DNA of 64,000 nt, taken from NCBI RefSeq assembly GCF_017874615.1, contig NZ_JAGIKV010000006.1, positions 124,001-188,000 on the forward strand, read 5' to 3'. This stretch comes from Paenibacillus xylanexedens (lineage in GTDB: Bacteria > Bacillota > Bacilli > Paenibacillales > Paenibacillaceae). A program made the translations under genes and the position numbers. The first letter of the stretch is position 1; each line of letters begins with the position of its first letter. The notes beneath the pieces are model-generated. The model was not told where the DNA came from, made no database searches, and saw only the letters and a list, made by a program, of their open reading frames with translations. This document shows positions 1 through 8,016 of the stretch, piece by piece.

Positions 1-533
1 TCCCTTACTGGCATAGAGCGCTTGAGTTTGGATCGGGCATCGAACAGTCTTTTCTTTAATGCAGGTACTTTGACCCCGAGGAAATCCGATATTTCCTTGA
101 GCGAGTATCCTTCCAAATAAAACAGTTCAACAGCAATCCGCATCGATGATGGCAGTATTGCAATGGAATCACGCAGCGTACGATGCATTTCATTTTGCAC
201 CGCTTGTTTTTCCGGATCATGCGCCTGATCCTCTTCATGGAATACATGCTCCAGCTCCTGAACTGGAATCATGGTATGCTGCTTGCGTCTTAGCCAGCGA
301 TAACACTGCCTCTCCACGATCACCTTGAACCACCCGGGAAAAGCCTCAGGAGCTTCCAGCTTGGACAGATTGCCAAAGGCTTCAGTAAACGCCTCCTGTA
401 CGACATCTTCAGCCCAAAATGTATCTCCTAAACGATTGTAGGCAACAGCAAGTGCCATCCCGCGATATTGAGACATCAGTTGTGCGTAAGCTTCGGTTTC
501 CCCCTTCATCGCTCCTTCAATCCATGAATTCAA
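1..533 (-). CDS. ECF-type RNA polymerase sigma factor (3' end cut by window edge)
   Basis: The reverse strand stays open from a TTG at 533 to the left edge, so the C-terminus is missing. The protein begins LNSWIEGAMKGETEAYAQ and shows an ECF region 2 (AEDVVQEAFTEAFGNL, then FPGWFKVIVERQCYRWLR) and a region 4 helix-turn-helix (LPSSMRIAVELFYLEGYS, then LKEISDFLGVKVPALKKRL). No acidic sigma-70 region 1 is present, as expected for the ECF class. GGGAG lies about 10 nt before the TTG, and no in-frame ATG has as good a site. ECF factors direct RNA polymerase to stress or envelope promoters, usually under an anti-sigma factor; none is visible because the downstream side lies outside the window. The family call is firm, the regulon unknown. 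Confidence 0.88.
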   Translation of the reverse strand, partial: MNSWIEGAMKGETEAYAQLMSQYRGMALAVAYNRLGDTFWAEDVVQEAFTEAFGNLSKLEAPEAFPGWFKVIVERQCYRWLRRKQHTMIPVQELEHVFHEEDQAHDPEKQAVQNEMHRTLRDSIAILPSSMRIAVELFYLEGYSLKEISDFLGVKVPALKKRLFDARSKLKRSMPVR

Positions 534-654
534 TGCTATGGACTCCCTTCATATAAGCATGCTGCTTGTTCTATTCATGTATAAGTGCCATGTTATCGCC
601 AAAAGGTTACGTATGACTCTAAACCTATAGTAACCTTAGTATATATGCTTATGT

Positions 655-699
655 AAAAAGCTGCCCCGTTTGCGGATAACCTCCACATTCGGGACAGCC
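655..699 (-). terminator. Intrinsic terminator of the cwlJ-gerQ operon
   Basis: On the reverse strand a GCTGTCCCG / CGGGGCAGC stem with a roughly 20-nt loop is followed by a short T run, about 55 nt after the gerQ stop. Confidence 0.6.
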
Positions 700-755
700 T
701 GCAATTCACTATGTGTTAGACATGTCAAATATCAATTGAAATCGTGAAGCGCCAA

Positions 756-1298
756 TTAAAATCTGCTTGGAGCTTGCGGGTAATTGCCTACCACTCCAGG
801 ATATTGATACAACAACGGCTCATCAAATGTAGCATAGTCGAAGTTGACCATCAACAGCATGATCCTTCTTCCTGTCTTCGGGTCACTGATGATAATATGA
901 TCACGGCCCGCTGCTTCAATAATACCTTGGAATATACGAGCGTTCCATTCTTTGTTGCCCTCATATGTCATGTAGAACGTACCGAATTTCCCGAGATTCA
1001 AACGTAAAATATTCTCAATGTATGACTGCTCAAACTGTGGAGCCGTTGTCGTGATCACTGCACCCGATGGTGTCATCGGGCTTCCACTGGATACGAGTGG
1101 GGGTACACTTGTGGAGCTTGGTGATACCATCCCTGGTGTTGGTGACATGGCAGGCATTCCGTTACCGATTTTGTAAGACGTACCTTGAACCTGAGAATTG
1201 GCTTGTTGACCCAACACAGAATTCGCTTGCTGGCCCAACACGGAATTCGCTTGCTGACCCAGTGTTTGAGTCGTTGGTTGATAAGGCTGATTAATCAT
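756..1298 (-). CDS. gerQ: Spore coat protein GerQ
   Basis: A 180-aa protein whose C-terminal half (about residues 90-175; YIENILRLNLGKFGTFYMTY, then GRDHIIISDPKTGRRIMLL) is the conserved GerQ/YwdL domain. GerQ is an inner-coat protein, cross-linked by transglutaminase, needed to place the cortex-lytic enzyme CwlJ. The N-terminal half is low-complexity: an LGQQANS(V) unit repeated three times near residues 13-36, then a Pro/Ser/Thr-rich linker. It lies 18 nt downstream of cwlJ on the same strand, so the two are probably co-transcribed in the mother cell during sporulation. A good Shine-Dalgarno (GGGGAGGAATC) precedes the ATG. Confidence 0.95.
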   Translation of the reverse strand: MINQPYQPTTQTLGQQANSVLGQQANSVLGQQANSQVQGTSYKIGNGMPAMSPTPGMVSPSSTSVPPLVSSGSPMTPSGAVITTTAPQFEQSYIENILRLNLGKFGTFYMTYEGNKEWNARIFQGIIEAAGRDHIIISDPKTGRRIMLLMVNFDYATFDEPLLYQYPGVVGNYPQAPSRF

Positions 1299-1316
1299 GG
1301 TGATTCCTCCCCAAAT

Positions 1317-1739
1317 TTAATATACTTCCGGACAGTCATCGCCTGTCGGACTGAAGAAACAATGTGCTTTGAAACGTCCTGTATTTTGCTGGTCATACCA
1401 CGTTGGTGGACAGTCGCCCACAGGTCGGAAAAACCACAATGAATTACTCGCTGGCCAGATGCGTTCTCCATTAATTACACGCTGTGCCAGACGAATCTCG
1501 GATTCTCTAGCCCGCTGGTAGAAGTAACCCTTCTGAGTTGACTCGAAGCCCCCCGGGTTTTGGAATACCATACGATTGATGTCGCGAATATCCCGAAAGT
1601 CCAGACAATCCACCAGTACCCGGTTTACACCTACATTGCCCACAAGCAGCATGCCCTGTTCGCCGTCACCTTCAGCCTCCGCCCTCATCAGCCTAGCCAA
1701 TAGCTTGACGTCCTCTGAGTTGGCTTTAATAACAGCCAT
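1317..1739 (-). CDS. cwlJ: Spore cortex-lytic cell wall hydrolase CwlJ
   Basis: A 140-aa protein, close to the usual CwlJ length of about 142 aa. It is a Hydrolase_2 (SleB/CwlJ-type) domain beginning MAVIKANSEDVKLLARLMRA, with the catalytic-glutamate region RAEAEGDGEQGMLLVGNV and the RIWPASNSLWFFRPVGDCP segment. CwlJ degrades cortex peptidoglycan during germination, including Ca-dipicolinate germination, and depends on GerQ, encoded next to it. The frame stays open upstream into the preceding gene, but the ATG at 1739 is chosen because GGGAGGAAACAG lies directly before it, the length then fits the family, and translation starts at the family's N-terminus. Confidence 0.95.
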   Translation of the reverse strand: MAVIKANSEDVKLLARLMRAEAEGDGEQGMLLVGNVGVNRVLVDCLDFRDIRDINRMVFQNPGGFESTQKGYFYQRARESEIRLAQRVINGERIWPASNSLWFFRPVGDCPPTWYDQQNTGRFKAHCFFSPTGDDCPEVY

Positions 1740-1830
1740 AGTCTGTTTCCTCCCTTGTTTCAGCTGTTCATCTCCGTACATCGTATTGTGCAGGAGCCCA
1801 TTCGGTGACACGATTCCATCTTTTTTCCAT

Positions 1831-1869
1831 AAAAAAAAGCCCGGAACCTCACCCAAGGTGAAGTCCCGA
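1831..1869 (-). terminator. Intrinsic terminator after the duplicated secreted protein
   Basis: On the reverse strand a 12-bp stem (CGGGACTTCACC / GGTGAGGTTCCG) with a 3-nt loop is followed by GGC and eight T residues. It separates the secreted-protein gene from cwlJ. Confidence 0.85.
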
Positions 1870-1899
1870 AGCAACTCGTTTCTTATAATACTCGCCTGT

Positions 1900-3645
1900 T
1901 CAGGGCTTGGCTTCAATCCAATAATCATAGGCATGAACAATGTTGCCTTGGTAAGCCTGATGTTCGGCCAGCAGATCCGGAAGCTTGGCAAGCTGAAGTT
2001 CCATCTCCGCTGCCCCTTTCTCATAAAAGGAAATATGAGGACCTTCATGGTTCTGCTTCATTTCGACCGAAATCATTAACCTTTTTCCCAAACGATCCGC
2101 GATCTCCATCTCCTGACTCACAACAGCAGCAATCCCATTGGAACCTTCGGCGTTGTTACGGAAGGCCATCAGCGACACATGATCGAGTGTACGGATCATA
2201 AATTCAGCCACAGATGTATCCTTTCCTGACAACGCGAAGCTATCCAGCCATACAGCAAGGTCTGCGCTTGTTTCGAGATCACTGTCCTTCTTTGTTTCTT
2301 CCTGGAAAAATGTAATATTGGCAGCCCATTCGGTCAACAGGGTGTCCCGACTATTCTCCCACTCCGGCAATGTGTAAGGCTCAATATCCAGATGGATGCC
2401 TTCAAATCGTTCATCCGGCTCGGATTCAGCATTATAGTTTTTCACATAATCAATCAATCGCTGAATGCGTGGACGATTCTCCTTTTTGCCCCAGATGGGG
2501 TGTCCACCCATCGCATGGATCTCAATGCCCTGCGCTTTTGCCCGTTTCACAAAACTGCGATAACTGGAATAGGGTTGATCCAGATCTAACCGCACATACA
2601 ACCAGTTAATATTCTGCTCTCTAGCAAACGCTAGTATGTGCTCTCCGCCGTCATGCGTCACCTGAGAGGCCTCCCAGATATACGTTCCCCGAATCTCTGG
2701 CTGATTGGATGGAATCTCCGGTGATGGCAGTTCTGACGGCTCCAGTTGTCCCCAGTATACGATGTCATGTACTGCAGAACCTGCGTAGGAACTATGTCCG
2801 CTGAATGCTGAGGCAACTTCTTCAATAACGCTTTCCAGTTGTGCTGCACCTTTCCCGGCAAATGTCGTGAACTCCTCGCCAGGCATTGGCTTGGTGTTCA
2901 ACCCAACCGTGACGCTCACATTGCTGGCATCTGCCCAGTTCATTTCCTGTTCAATCAAACGTATGATACCATTGTTCCCTTGTGCGTTATCACGGTAAGC
3001 GAGTAAAGTGACATGCTCCACTCGTTCAATGAACCAACGTGACAATGGTTCGTTATCTGCATCTTCAGAAACTCTATTTCCTGTGACGGTATAGGAATCC
3101 AGCCAAAATGGCAGGTCAATATTCACTGCAACTGCGCCATCCTGTCTCACTTGCTCAAATAACAGATTCATATTGGCCACCCAGGATTGAACAAGTGGCT
3201 TGGCATCTTCTTTCCATGCCGGGAGTACATAGGGCTTGATATCCAGATGTATGGCATCAAATCGCTCATTAGGCTCCGCAGCCAGATTGTAGTCACTCAC
3301 CCAGGATGCTAACCTGAGCATGGGGCCTTCACGGCCACTGAGTGCCCAGGACGGATCGCCTCCCAGCGCTTCAACCGCAATACCCGCACGGCTTGCTTTG
3401 GCTATAAACGTCTGGTATACCTCCTTGGACAGCGTCATGTCTACATTCACGTACAGCCTGTTTATCTTATGTTTAGCTGCATTGGCCAACAGCTCATCTC
3501 CGTTGCTAACAGACTGTGCCTGCCATACCCAGGCCGCCCGTATATCTGTGCCGTCAGCTTCAGCAGGTGACTCATTCCCTATCATTATCATCCCTCCGAT
3601 CAGCAGTAACAGCCAAAATACCTTCCGGGATTGTTTCCCGAACAT
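1900..3645 (-). CDS. Secreted protein with two tandem glycosidase-like domains
   Basis: A 581-aa protein with an N-terminal signal peptide (basic KQSRK, then hydrophobic FWLLLLIGGMIMIG). The mature part is an internal duplication: residues about 34-310 and 325-580 align along their length (IRAAWVWQAQSV with IRGTYIWEASQV; VTLLAYRDNAQGNNGI with VSLMAFRNNAEGSNGI). Each half looks like a (beta/alpha)8 glycosidase. The strand motif is IHLDIKPYVLP in the first half and IHLDIEPYTLP in the second, so the glutamate that could be catalytic is present only in the second; ISVEMK in half two corresponds to VTVGLN in half one. The family is not one I can name. Inference: half two may be an enzyme on envelope or environmental glycans and half one a binding or regulatory copy. 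Confidence 0.8.
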   Translation of the reverse strand: MFGKQSRKVFWLLLLIGGMIMIGNESPAEADGTDIRAAWVWQAQSVSNGDELLANAAKHKINRLYVNVDMTLSKEVYQTFIAKASRAGIAVEALGGDPSWALSGREGPMLRLASWVSDYNLAAEPNERFDAIHLDIKPYVLPAWKEDAKPLVQSWVANMNLLFEQVRQDGAVAVNIDLPFWLDSYTVTGNRVSEDADNEPLSRWFIERVEHVTLLAYRDNAQGNNGIIRLIEQEMNWADASNVSVTVGLNTKPMPGEEFTTFAGKGAAQLESVIEEVASAFSGHSSYAGSAVHDIVYWGQLEPSELPSPEIPSNQPEIRGTYIWEASQVTHDGGEHILAFAREQNINWLYVRLDLDQPYSSYRSFVKRAKAQGIEIHAMGGHPIWGKKENRPRIQRLIDYVKNYNAESEPDERFEGIHLDIEPYTLPEWENSRDTLLTEWAANITFFQEETKKDSDLETSADLAVWLDSFALSGKDTSVAEFMIRTLDHVSLMAFRNNAEGSNGIAAVVSQEMEIADRLGKRLMISVEMKQNHEGPHISFYEKGAAEMELQLAKLPDLLAEHQAYQGNIVHAYDYWIEAKP

Positions 3646-3701
3646 ATACTCCCTCCATTCCTCTACTGTTGTAAAATCACATTTATTATAGCAACCGAGT
3701 T

Positions 3702-3739
3702 ATTAAAAACAAATAAGCCCAAGTGCTTAACTTGGGCTT
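3702..3739 (-). terminator. Intrinsic terminator after the SDR gene
   Basis: AAGCCCAAGT and its complement around a 4-5 nt loop, followed on the reverse strand by ATTTGTTTTTAAT. It is placed for transcripts leaving the SDR gene. Confidence 0.7.
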
Positions 3740-3789
3740 ATCACTCTTAAGTTGGGACAGCTTAGGGCTCGCCGGGTTCAATCCCGGTT

Positions 3790-4539
3790 CTAGTCCTCAT
3801 ATATCATTTTTCGGGTCATGCCTCCATCAATAACGAGGTTGGTCCCTGTGACAAAGGTATTGCTTGGATCAGACAAATATAAACAAGCACGGGAGATATC
3901 CGAAGGAACACCCACACGACTGGAGGGATGCTGTTCATGATCCTCCTTTTTCAATTTCTCCACGTCACCTGTCTCAATCCATCCCGGACTGATACAATTG
4001 ACCCGAATTTGGTCCTTACCCAGTGAGACCGCCAGCGCATGCGTCAGAGCTACAATCGCTCCTTTGGATGCGGCATAAGCTTCTGTATCCGGCTCAGACA
4101 TCAGCGCACGAGTAGAAGCCATGTTGATAATGGCACCTCCATGTTCATTGCTTTTCATATGTTTGGCTGCTTCCCGACTCGCCAAAAAGCAACTTCTCAC
4201 ATTGGTATTGAGCACATCGTCCCATTCTTCCAGCGTCAGCTCATAGGGTGATTTCCATTTGGCGAGTCCTGCATTATTCACCAGAACATCAATTTGCTTG
4301 AATTCTTCCACGGTTGTACGAAAAAGATTCGTAATATCCTGCTCGCTCCGAACATCACATTGGACAAAGATGGCTTCTCCGCCTTCATTACGAATGGAAG
4401 CTGCAGCTGCCGCCCCTTCTGCTTCCTTGTAGTCAGCAAGTACAACTTTGGCCCCGGCGACTGCATAAGCCTCAGCCACACTTCGTCCTATTCCCTGAGC
4501 GGCCCCGGTTACAACAACGACCTGATCTGTAAATGACAT
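3790..4539 (-). CDS. SDR-family NAD(P)-dependent oxidoreductase
   Basis: A 249-aa classical short-chain dehydrogenase. The Rossmann motif TGAAQGIG is at residues 11-18, the NNAG motif at 88-91, and the catalytic Ser142-Tyr155-Lys159 set is present (MASTRAL, then AYAASKG). The C-terminus (FVTGTNLVIDGGMTRKM) is typical of the glucose-dehydrogenase/3-oxoacyl-ACP-reductase-like group. The aspartate in VVLADYKE at the end of beta-2 suggests NAD preference. Substrate cannot be told. GAGGAGG precedes the ATG. It appears monocistronic, with its own terminator downstream. The last bases overlap a short stretch resembling a tRNA T-arm. Confidence 0.9.
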   Translation of the reverse strand: MSFTDQVVVVTGAAQGIGRSVAEAYAVAGAKVVLADYKEAEGAAAAASIRNEGGEAIFVQCDVRSEQDITNLFRTTVEEFKQIDVLVNNAGLAKWKSPYELTLEEWDDVLNTNVRSCFLASREAAKHMKSNEHGGAIINMASTRALMSEPDTEAYAASKGAIVALTHALAVSLGKDQIRVNCISPGWIETGDVEKLKKEDHEQHPSSRVGVPSDISRACLYLSDPSNTFVTGTNLVIDGGMTRKMIYED

Positions 4540-4648
4540 ATTGATTGCCTCCTCTATGGTAATGATCCTTTGATCATAATCTCATTAAGCCTCTTCTTAT
4601 ATAAAAACACGTTAGGCCCATTAAGAAACGCTTGTCCAGCAAATAATC

Positions 4649-4679
4649 AAAAAAAGCTCACGCCATTCTGGCGCAAGCT
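4649..4679 (-). terminator. Intrinsic terminator after the DUF2500 gene
   Basis: An 11-bp stem (AGCTTGCGCCA / TGGCGTGAGCT, with G-U pairs) with loop GAA, then seven T residues on the reverse strand. A diverged equivalent follows the decayed copy at 7.3 kb. Confidence 0.85.
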
Positions 4680-4686
4680 GCTCAGT

Positions 4687-5079
4687 TTAACCCCGTAGGC
4701 GTTCAGAATATACGCGATTATATCGCTCGAAGCCTACATAACGTGTTCCTTTGAACGAGAGCCGTCCTTCATCCCCCTCAGCGCACAAACCATACTCTTC
4801 GCCATTGACTTTGAATTCGAGCCGATCTCCACTTTCTACTTCAAAGGTGACGTAGTATAACGTTCGTGCTGTACTGCCCGGTTCAGATTGCGACTGACTC
4901 ATCTTCATCCGTCTGCTGGTGATTCGTGAAGGCACGGTCAATAGCGGCTCCGAGTTGTTGCGTCCCCACCTCCATACCTCCTTTCCCATCGACAGAAGGA
5001 CTATACCTATAATCAGAACAAATACAACCGGAAAGACGGTTCCAAACAAATCAAACATCCAGGATGATTCAATGCCCAT
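4687..5079 (-). CDS. DUF2500-type membrane protein
   Basis: A 130-aa protein starting MGIESSWMFDLFGTVFPVVF, with one N-terminal membrane helix (about residues 8-32) and a soluble C-terminal domain with a TLYYVTFEVESGDRLEFKV core ending in YVGFERYNRVYSERLRG. That architecture and the EYGLCAEGDEGRLSFKGTRY segment match the DUF2500 family of unknown function. The frame is open further upstream, but the ATG at 5079 is preferred because GGAGGGAGAGAC precedes it. A decayed copy of the 3' end lies at 7303-7396. Confidence 0.8.
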   Translation of the reverse strand: MGIESSWMFDLFGTVFPVVFVLIIGIVLLSMGKEVWRWGRNNSEPLLTVPSRITSRRMKMSQSQSEPGSTARTLYYVTFEVESGDRLEFKVNGEEYGLCAEGDEGRLSFKGTRYVGFERYNRVYSERLRG

Positions 5080-5288
5080 GTCTCTCCCTCCGTTCATACA
5101 ACTTAGGACAGCCGGAGTCTTGACCCGTCTCCTGTAAATGTATATGCACGTAAACAAAGAACTTGTTATCCGGATTGAAATCGAACGGTGTGAAGGGAAA
5201 AACCCTCCGGCAGAATACCGAAGGGTTGCTTTATACGAAAATAAGTACTATCTCATTATCTAATACCCTGCTGCCTAGCAGCCCTGTT

Positions 5289-5760
5289 TTACTTAAAGGT
5301 TGTTGCAAATCGTTGATCCAACAATATAACCTGTCCCTCTTTTGTCAGCATAAACGATGCACGATAGATAGCCAAATCATCTTTTTCCGCTTGCAGCGAC
5401 TTCTCATCCAGGAATGTTTCCTTCTGAATATGATAGGCATAATCAATATTACGTTCAGATTCAACCAAAACATGTTCCTTGCCATACAGATCGAGAATCT
5501 CTTGATGTGTCATCCCCGCCTCTGCCCCGCGAGCCGTCTTAAAGTAACCTTTCGAGTCCTTATTCAAGATGATACTAACGACTTTGCTATCCCTGTAGCC
5601 AATCGTAATCCCGTTATTGTATTGATAGGATTGACCCACACTGGTTGATGTTCCCTCACCGAGAATTTTCTCCGCCTCTTCCTGACTCATTCCTTACGTA
5701 ATCTTATCCTCACTGTCGGTCTTCGTCACAGCCAGATCCTGTTCTGAAAAAAATTTATAG
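5289..5760 (-). pseudogene. Small secreted-type gene interrupted by an in-frame TAA
   Basis: The reverse strand encodes 133 aa from an ATG at 5690 (MSQEEAEKILGEGTS to LLDQRFATTFK). Immediately upstream in the same frame is KFFSEQDLAVTKTDSEDKIT, a TAA, then GMSQEEAEK. ITKGMSQEEAEKILG is the usual opening of SmpA/BamE-like small domains, so the TAA probably replaced an AAA lysine codon, removing the N-terminal part; the frame ends at a TGA near 5761. No convincing Shine-Dalgarno precedes the ATG at 5690. No known family assigned. The remaining ORF could still be expressed, or the stop could be an assembly error. Confidence 0.55.
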
Positions 5761-5835
5761 TGACGTTTTCACCATTCCTCACAAAACAAAAAGGGTATCC
5801 GATATGTAGTTACTCCTGTACCATTATCCGCTCCA

Positions 5836-5877
5836 ACTGAGATAACAGCCTCAGGTAAAGCACTGCTATCTCAGTTC
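5836..5877. repeat. Inverted repeat, 14-bp arms
   Basis: AACTGAGATAACAG and CTGCTATCTCAGTT form a hairpin with one mismatch and a 14-nt loop between the collagen-like gene and the interrupted gene. There is no T run on either side, so it is a weak terminator candidate or a protein-binding site. Confidence 0.5.
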
Positions 5878-5950
5878 AAGCAAACCCATGTTACCGTTGT
5901 GGATGCATATTTAATAAAGTTAAGGAGAGTTTGCTAGCCTGTTAACGGAC

Positions 5951-7063
5951 TCATGCTAATTGTGTGATCACAAGATGTGCGGATACAGGTCTAGTTCCGC
6001 CCGCAAGTGGCGTGATTGTTAATGCTGTAGCATTACCAGCCGGGTTCCGCACGGTCAGAATAGAATTAATCACGGTTGTCTGCACCAAAGCCATACCAAC
6101 AATCTGAGACGTTCCCGTTGCTCGCCCAACTACTGTGAAAGCCAGATCTGCCCCATTGAGGGTTAAGATTAATTGACCCGCTTCATTGATGCTCACCTGG
6201 AACAAAATCTGATACGTACCAATGGCTGCCAGATTGAAGGAACTAGGCCCTGTGCGTGCGATAGTTGTTCCACTTGTCGGCCCATCCTGAGGAAAGCTTA
6301 CATCTGTACCGGGAGCAACCGTTGCAGCATTATCAGGTGGCATCAGTGCGAAAAAGTCAGCGAATCCAAGTACGCTTCCGGCTGCCCCTGTTGCACCTGT
6401 AGCTCCCGTTGCTCCAGCGGGACCTGCTACTCCTGTCGCACCTGTCGGGCCTACTGCTCCAGCAGTACCTACCGCTCCTGTTGCACCAGCTGGGCCTGCC
6501 GGGCCTACTGCTCCAGCAGCGCCTACCGCTCCTGTTGCACCGGCTGGGCCTGCCGGGCCTACTGCTCCAGCGGGACCTACCGCTCCTGCTGCTCCTGTCG
6601 CACCCGTCGGCCCAACAGCTCCTGGAAAACCTTGAGGTCCAATTGCTCCGGCAGGTCCGGGATTACCTTGCGGACCTTGTGGCCCTACAGCCCCTGCTTC
6701 TCCCGGAATCCCCTGGGCTCCCATAGGTCCAGCAGGTCCGACCGGACCTTGAGAACCTACCGCTCCAGCAGGACCAGGCTGTCCCTGGGGCCCTTGTGGT
6801 CCAGGTGGCCCCCCCGCTGGTCCTTGAGCTCCTGGTGGTCCTTCAACCCCTTGTTTACCTTGGATACCCTGTACGCCTTGTGTACCTTGTGGTCCTGTTG
6901 GACCAACAACAGTAGGGGTAGATATATTTACTTCTGGAGGCGGACATTTTACTTGAACGAACTTTTTAACCACTTTCAATCGGCGGTCTTTTCTTTTAAC
7001 TTTACATGGACATACTGTTGCCTTTTTTCTCTTCATACGTTTCTTCACTTCTGAATGACTCAC
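5951..7063 (-). CDS. Collagen-like spore-surface type protein
   Basis: A 370-aa protein. Residues 1-52 are Lys/Arg/Cys-rich ([19 protein letters not shown]). About residues 53-230 are Gly-X-Y triplets, many [12 protein letters not shown] and GATGATG. Residues about 231-370 form a non-collagenous C-terminal domain ([19 protein letters not shown], then [10 protein letters not shown]) of the trimeric BclA/TNF-like type seen in bacterial collagen-like exosporium proteins. The start is a GTG at 7063 with AGGGAGGTG eight bases before it. There is no signal peptide, as expected for a protein assembled onto the spore from the mother cell. The gene contains nearly identical 54-nt repeats. Spore location is inferred. 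Confidence 0.88.
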   Translation of the reverse strand: MSHSEVKKRMKRKKATVCPCKVKRKDRRLKVVKKFVQVKCPPPEVNISTPTVVGPTGPQGTQGVQGIQGKQGVEGPPGAQGPAGGPPGPQGPQGQPGPAGAVGSQGPVGPAGPMGAQGIPGEAGAVGPQGPQGNPGPAGAIGPQGFPGAVGPTGATGAAGAVGPAGAVGPAGPAGATGAVGAAGAVGPAGPAGATGAVGTAGAVGPTGATGVAGPAGATGATGATGAAGSVLGFADFFALMPPDNAATVAPGTDVSFPQDGPTSGTTIARTGPSSFNLAAIGTYQILFQVSINEAGQLILTLNGADLAFTVVGRATGTSQIVGMALVQTTVINSILTVRNPAGNATALTITPLAGGTRPVSAHLVITQLA

Positions 7064-7263
7064 AGTGTGGACACCTCCCTATAGACATAGTTTAACGTAC
7101 GTATGTAGATGAGTAGATGCGTGGACGAACAACCATTTTAACTAAAAAACTCCGCTAATTATCAGGTAAAACAATGAAATCAGTAGCAACTGCCTATACG
7201 TTTGATCTATTTTGTTCATAACCATCGATTCAAGCGAGTTGATTTACATGAGGAGACTTGTTC

Positions 7264-7294
7264 ACAAAAAAACTCATGCCATTTGGGCATGAGT
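7264..7294 (-). terminator. Intrinsic terminator downstream of the decayed DUF2500 copy
   Basis: AACTCATGCCC / GGCATGAGTT hairpin then TTTTTTT on the reverse strand, in the same position relative to the coding remnant as the terminator of the intact DUF2500 gene. Confidence 0.75.
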
Positions 7295-7302
7295 TGCAGG
7301 AT

Positions 7303-7396
7303 TTAACCACGCAGACGTTCCGAATAAAGCCTATTAGTTCGTTCAAAGCCAATATATCATGCCCCTTGAAAGAGGGCCGTCTTAAATCTGCATCGG
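7303..7396 (-). pseudogene. 3' fragment of a DUF2500 paralogue, frameshifted
   Basis: Reading the reverse strand to the TAA at 7303-7305 gives YIGFERTNRLYSERLRG then stop, against YVGFERYNRVYSERLRG in the intact gene at 4687. Upstream, in another frame, RRPSFKG corresponds to GRLSFKG, so at least one frameshift separates the pieces. The first two thirds of the gene are absent: the sequence beyond 7396 belongs to the C39-type peptidase gene, whose stop at 7382 falls inside the remnant. Confidence 0.85.
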
Positions 7397-7975
7397 GTGT
7401 ACGACGATATATGAGTTTTGACAAAAGGGCAACCATGACCTCCATAACGTGTTCAGTTCACTTATACTGAGTTTTCGATTGTAATATTCTTCATCACAAT
7501 TAATCTTGTGATCTAACGATTCTGCCAAGTAAAAATGTGTTTCATCATAGCCAACGACGGGAACAAAATGCAAATAACGTTGTTTGGGATGTACTCTAAT
7601 AAATATAATAACAGGCACCCCTTGGCTGATCTGCTTCTTCAACGTGTTCACATTTCCTCGTAAGTACATTGCCTGATATCCTAGCTTTCTGAAAAAAACA
7701 ACGACCGCTTTGGGATATACCGTACCATCCAGTAATTTGCGAGGATAAGTTTCATAGAGCTTTGTTCCTTTAGACTCTACACCGAAATGTCTCAAGACGA
7801 ACGCACTCGAAAATGCAGCGCATTCGTAGTTTTTCTGAATATCCAACCGATTTGAAGATTGAATGTAATATGTGCTTGGCACACTGACTGTGTACATGCG
7901 ATCTTTCTTAGGAAAACTGAAATAAAGGGAGATCACCCAGAGAATAATCAACCAAAGTAATACATTGAGAAACAA
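7382..7975 (-). CDS. Membrane-anchored C39-like cysteine peptidase domain protein
   Basis: A 197-aa protein with an N-terminal membrane helix (MFLNVLLWLIILWVISLYF) and a papain-like C39_2 domain. The putative catalytic cysteine is C52 (NYECAAFSSAFVLRHFG) and the histidine H136 (YLHFVPVVGYDETHFYL), the spacing and context usual for the family. C39-like domains process or degrade peptides, but solitary C39_2 proteins are mostly uncharacterised. Its 3' end runs into the DUF2500 remnant, so the last residues may be recruited sequence. It is AT-rich relative to flanking genes and opens a run of possibly acquired genes on this strand. Confidence 0.75.
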   Translation of the reverse strand: MFLNVLLWLIILWVISLYFSFPKKDRMYTVSVPSTYYIQSSNRLDIQKNYECAAFSSAFVLRHFGVESKGTKLYETYPRKLLDGTVYPKAVVVFFRKLGYQAMYLRGNVNTLKKQISQGVPVIIFIRVHPKQRYLHFVPVVGYDETHFYLAESLDHKINCDEEYYNRKLSISELNTLWRSWLPFCQNSYIVVHPMQI

Positions 7976-8016
7976 TACGTGACCTCCTTCGCTTCATCAA
8001 GATGTCTTTTAGGTGT

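Noticed and set aside
642..660. Additional dif-like arm (TTATGTAAAAA)
   Set aside because: Lacks the ACT ending and any inverted partner arm; it overlaps the tail of a terminator.
6173..7054. Forward-strand 293-codon Cys/Ser/Arg-rich frame
   Set aside because: It is the antisense image of the Gly-X-Y repeat gene and has no independent start signal.
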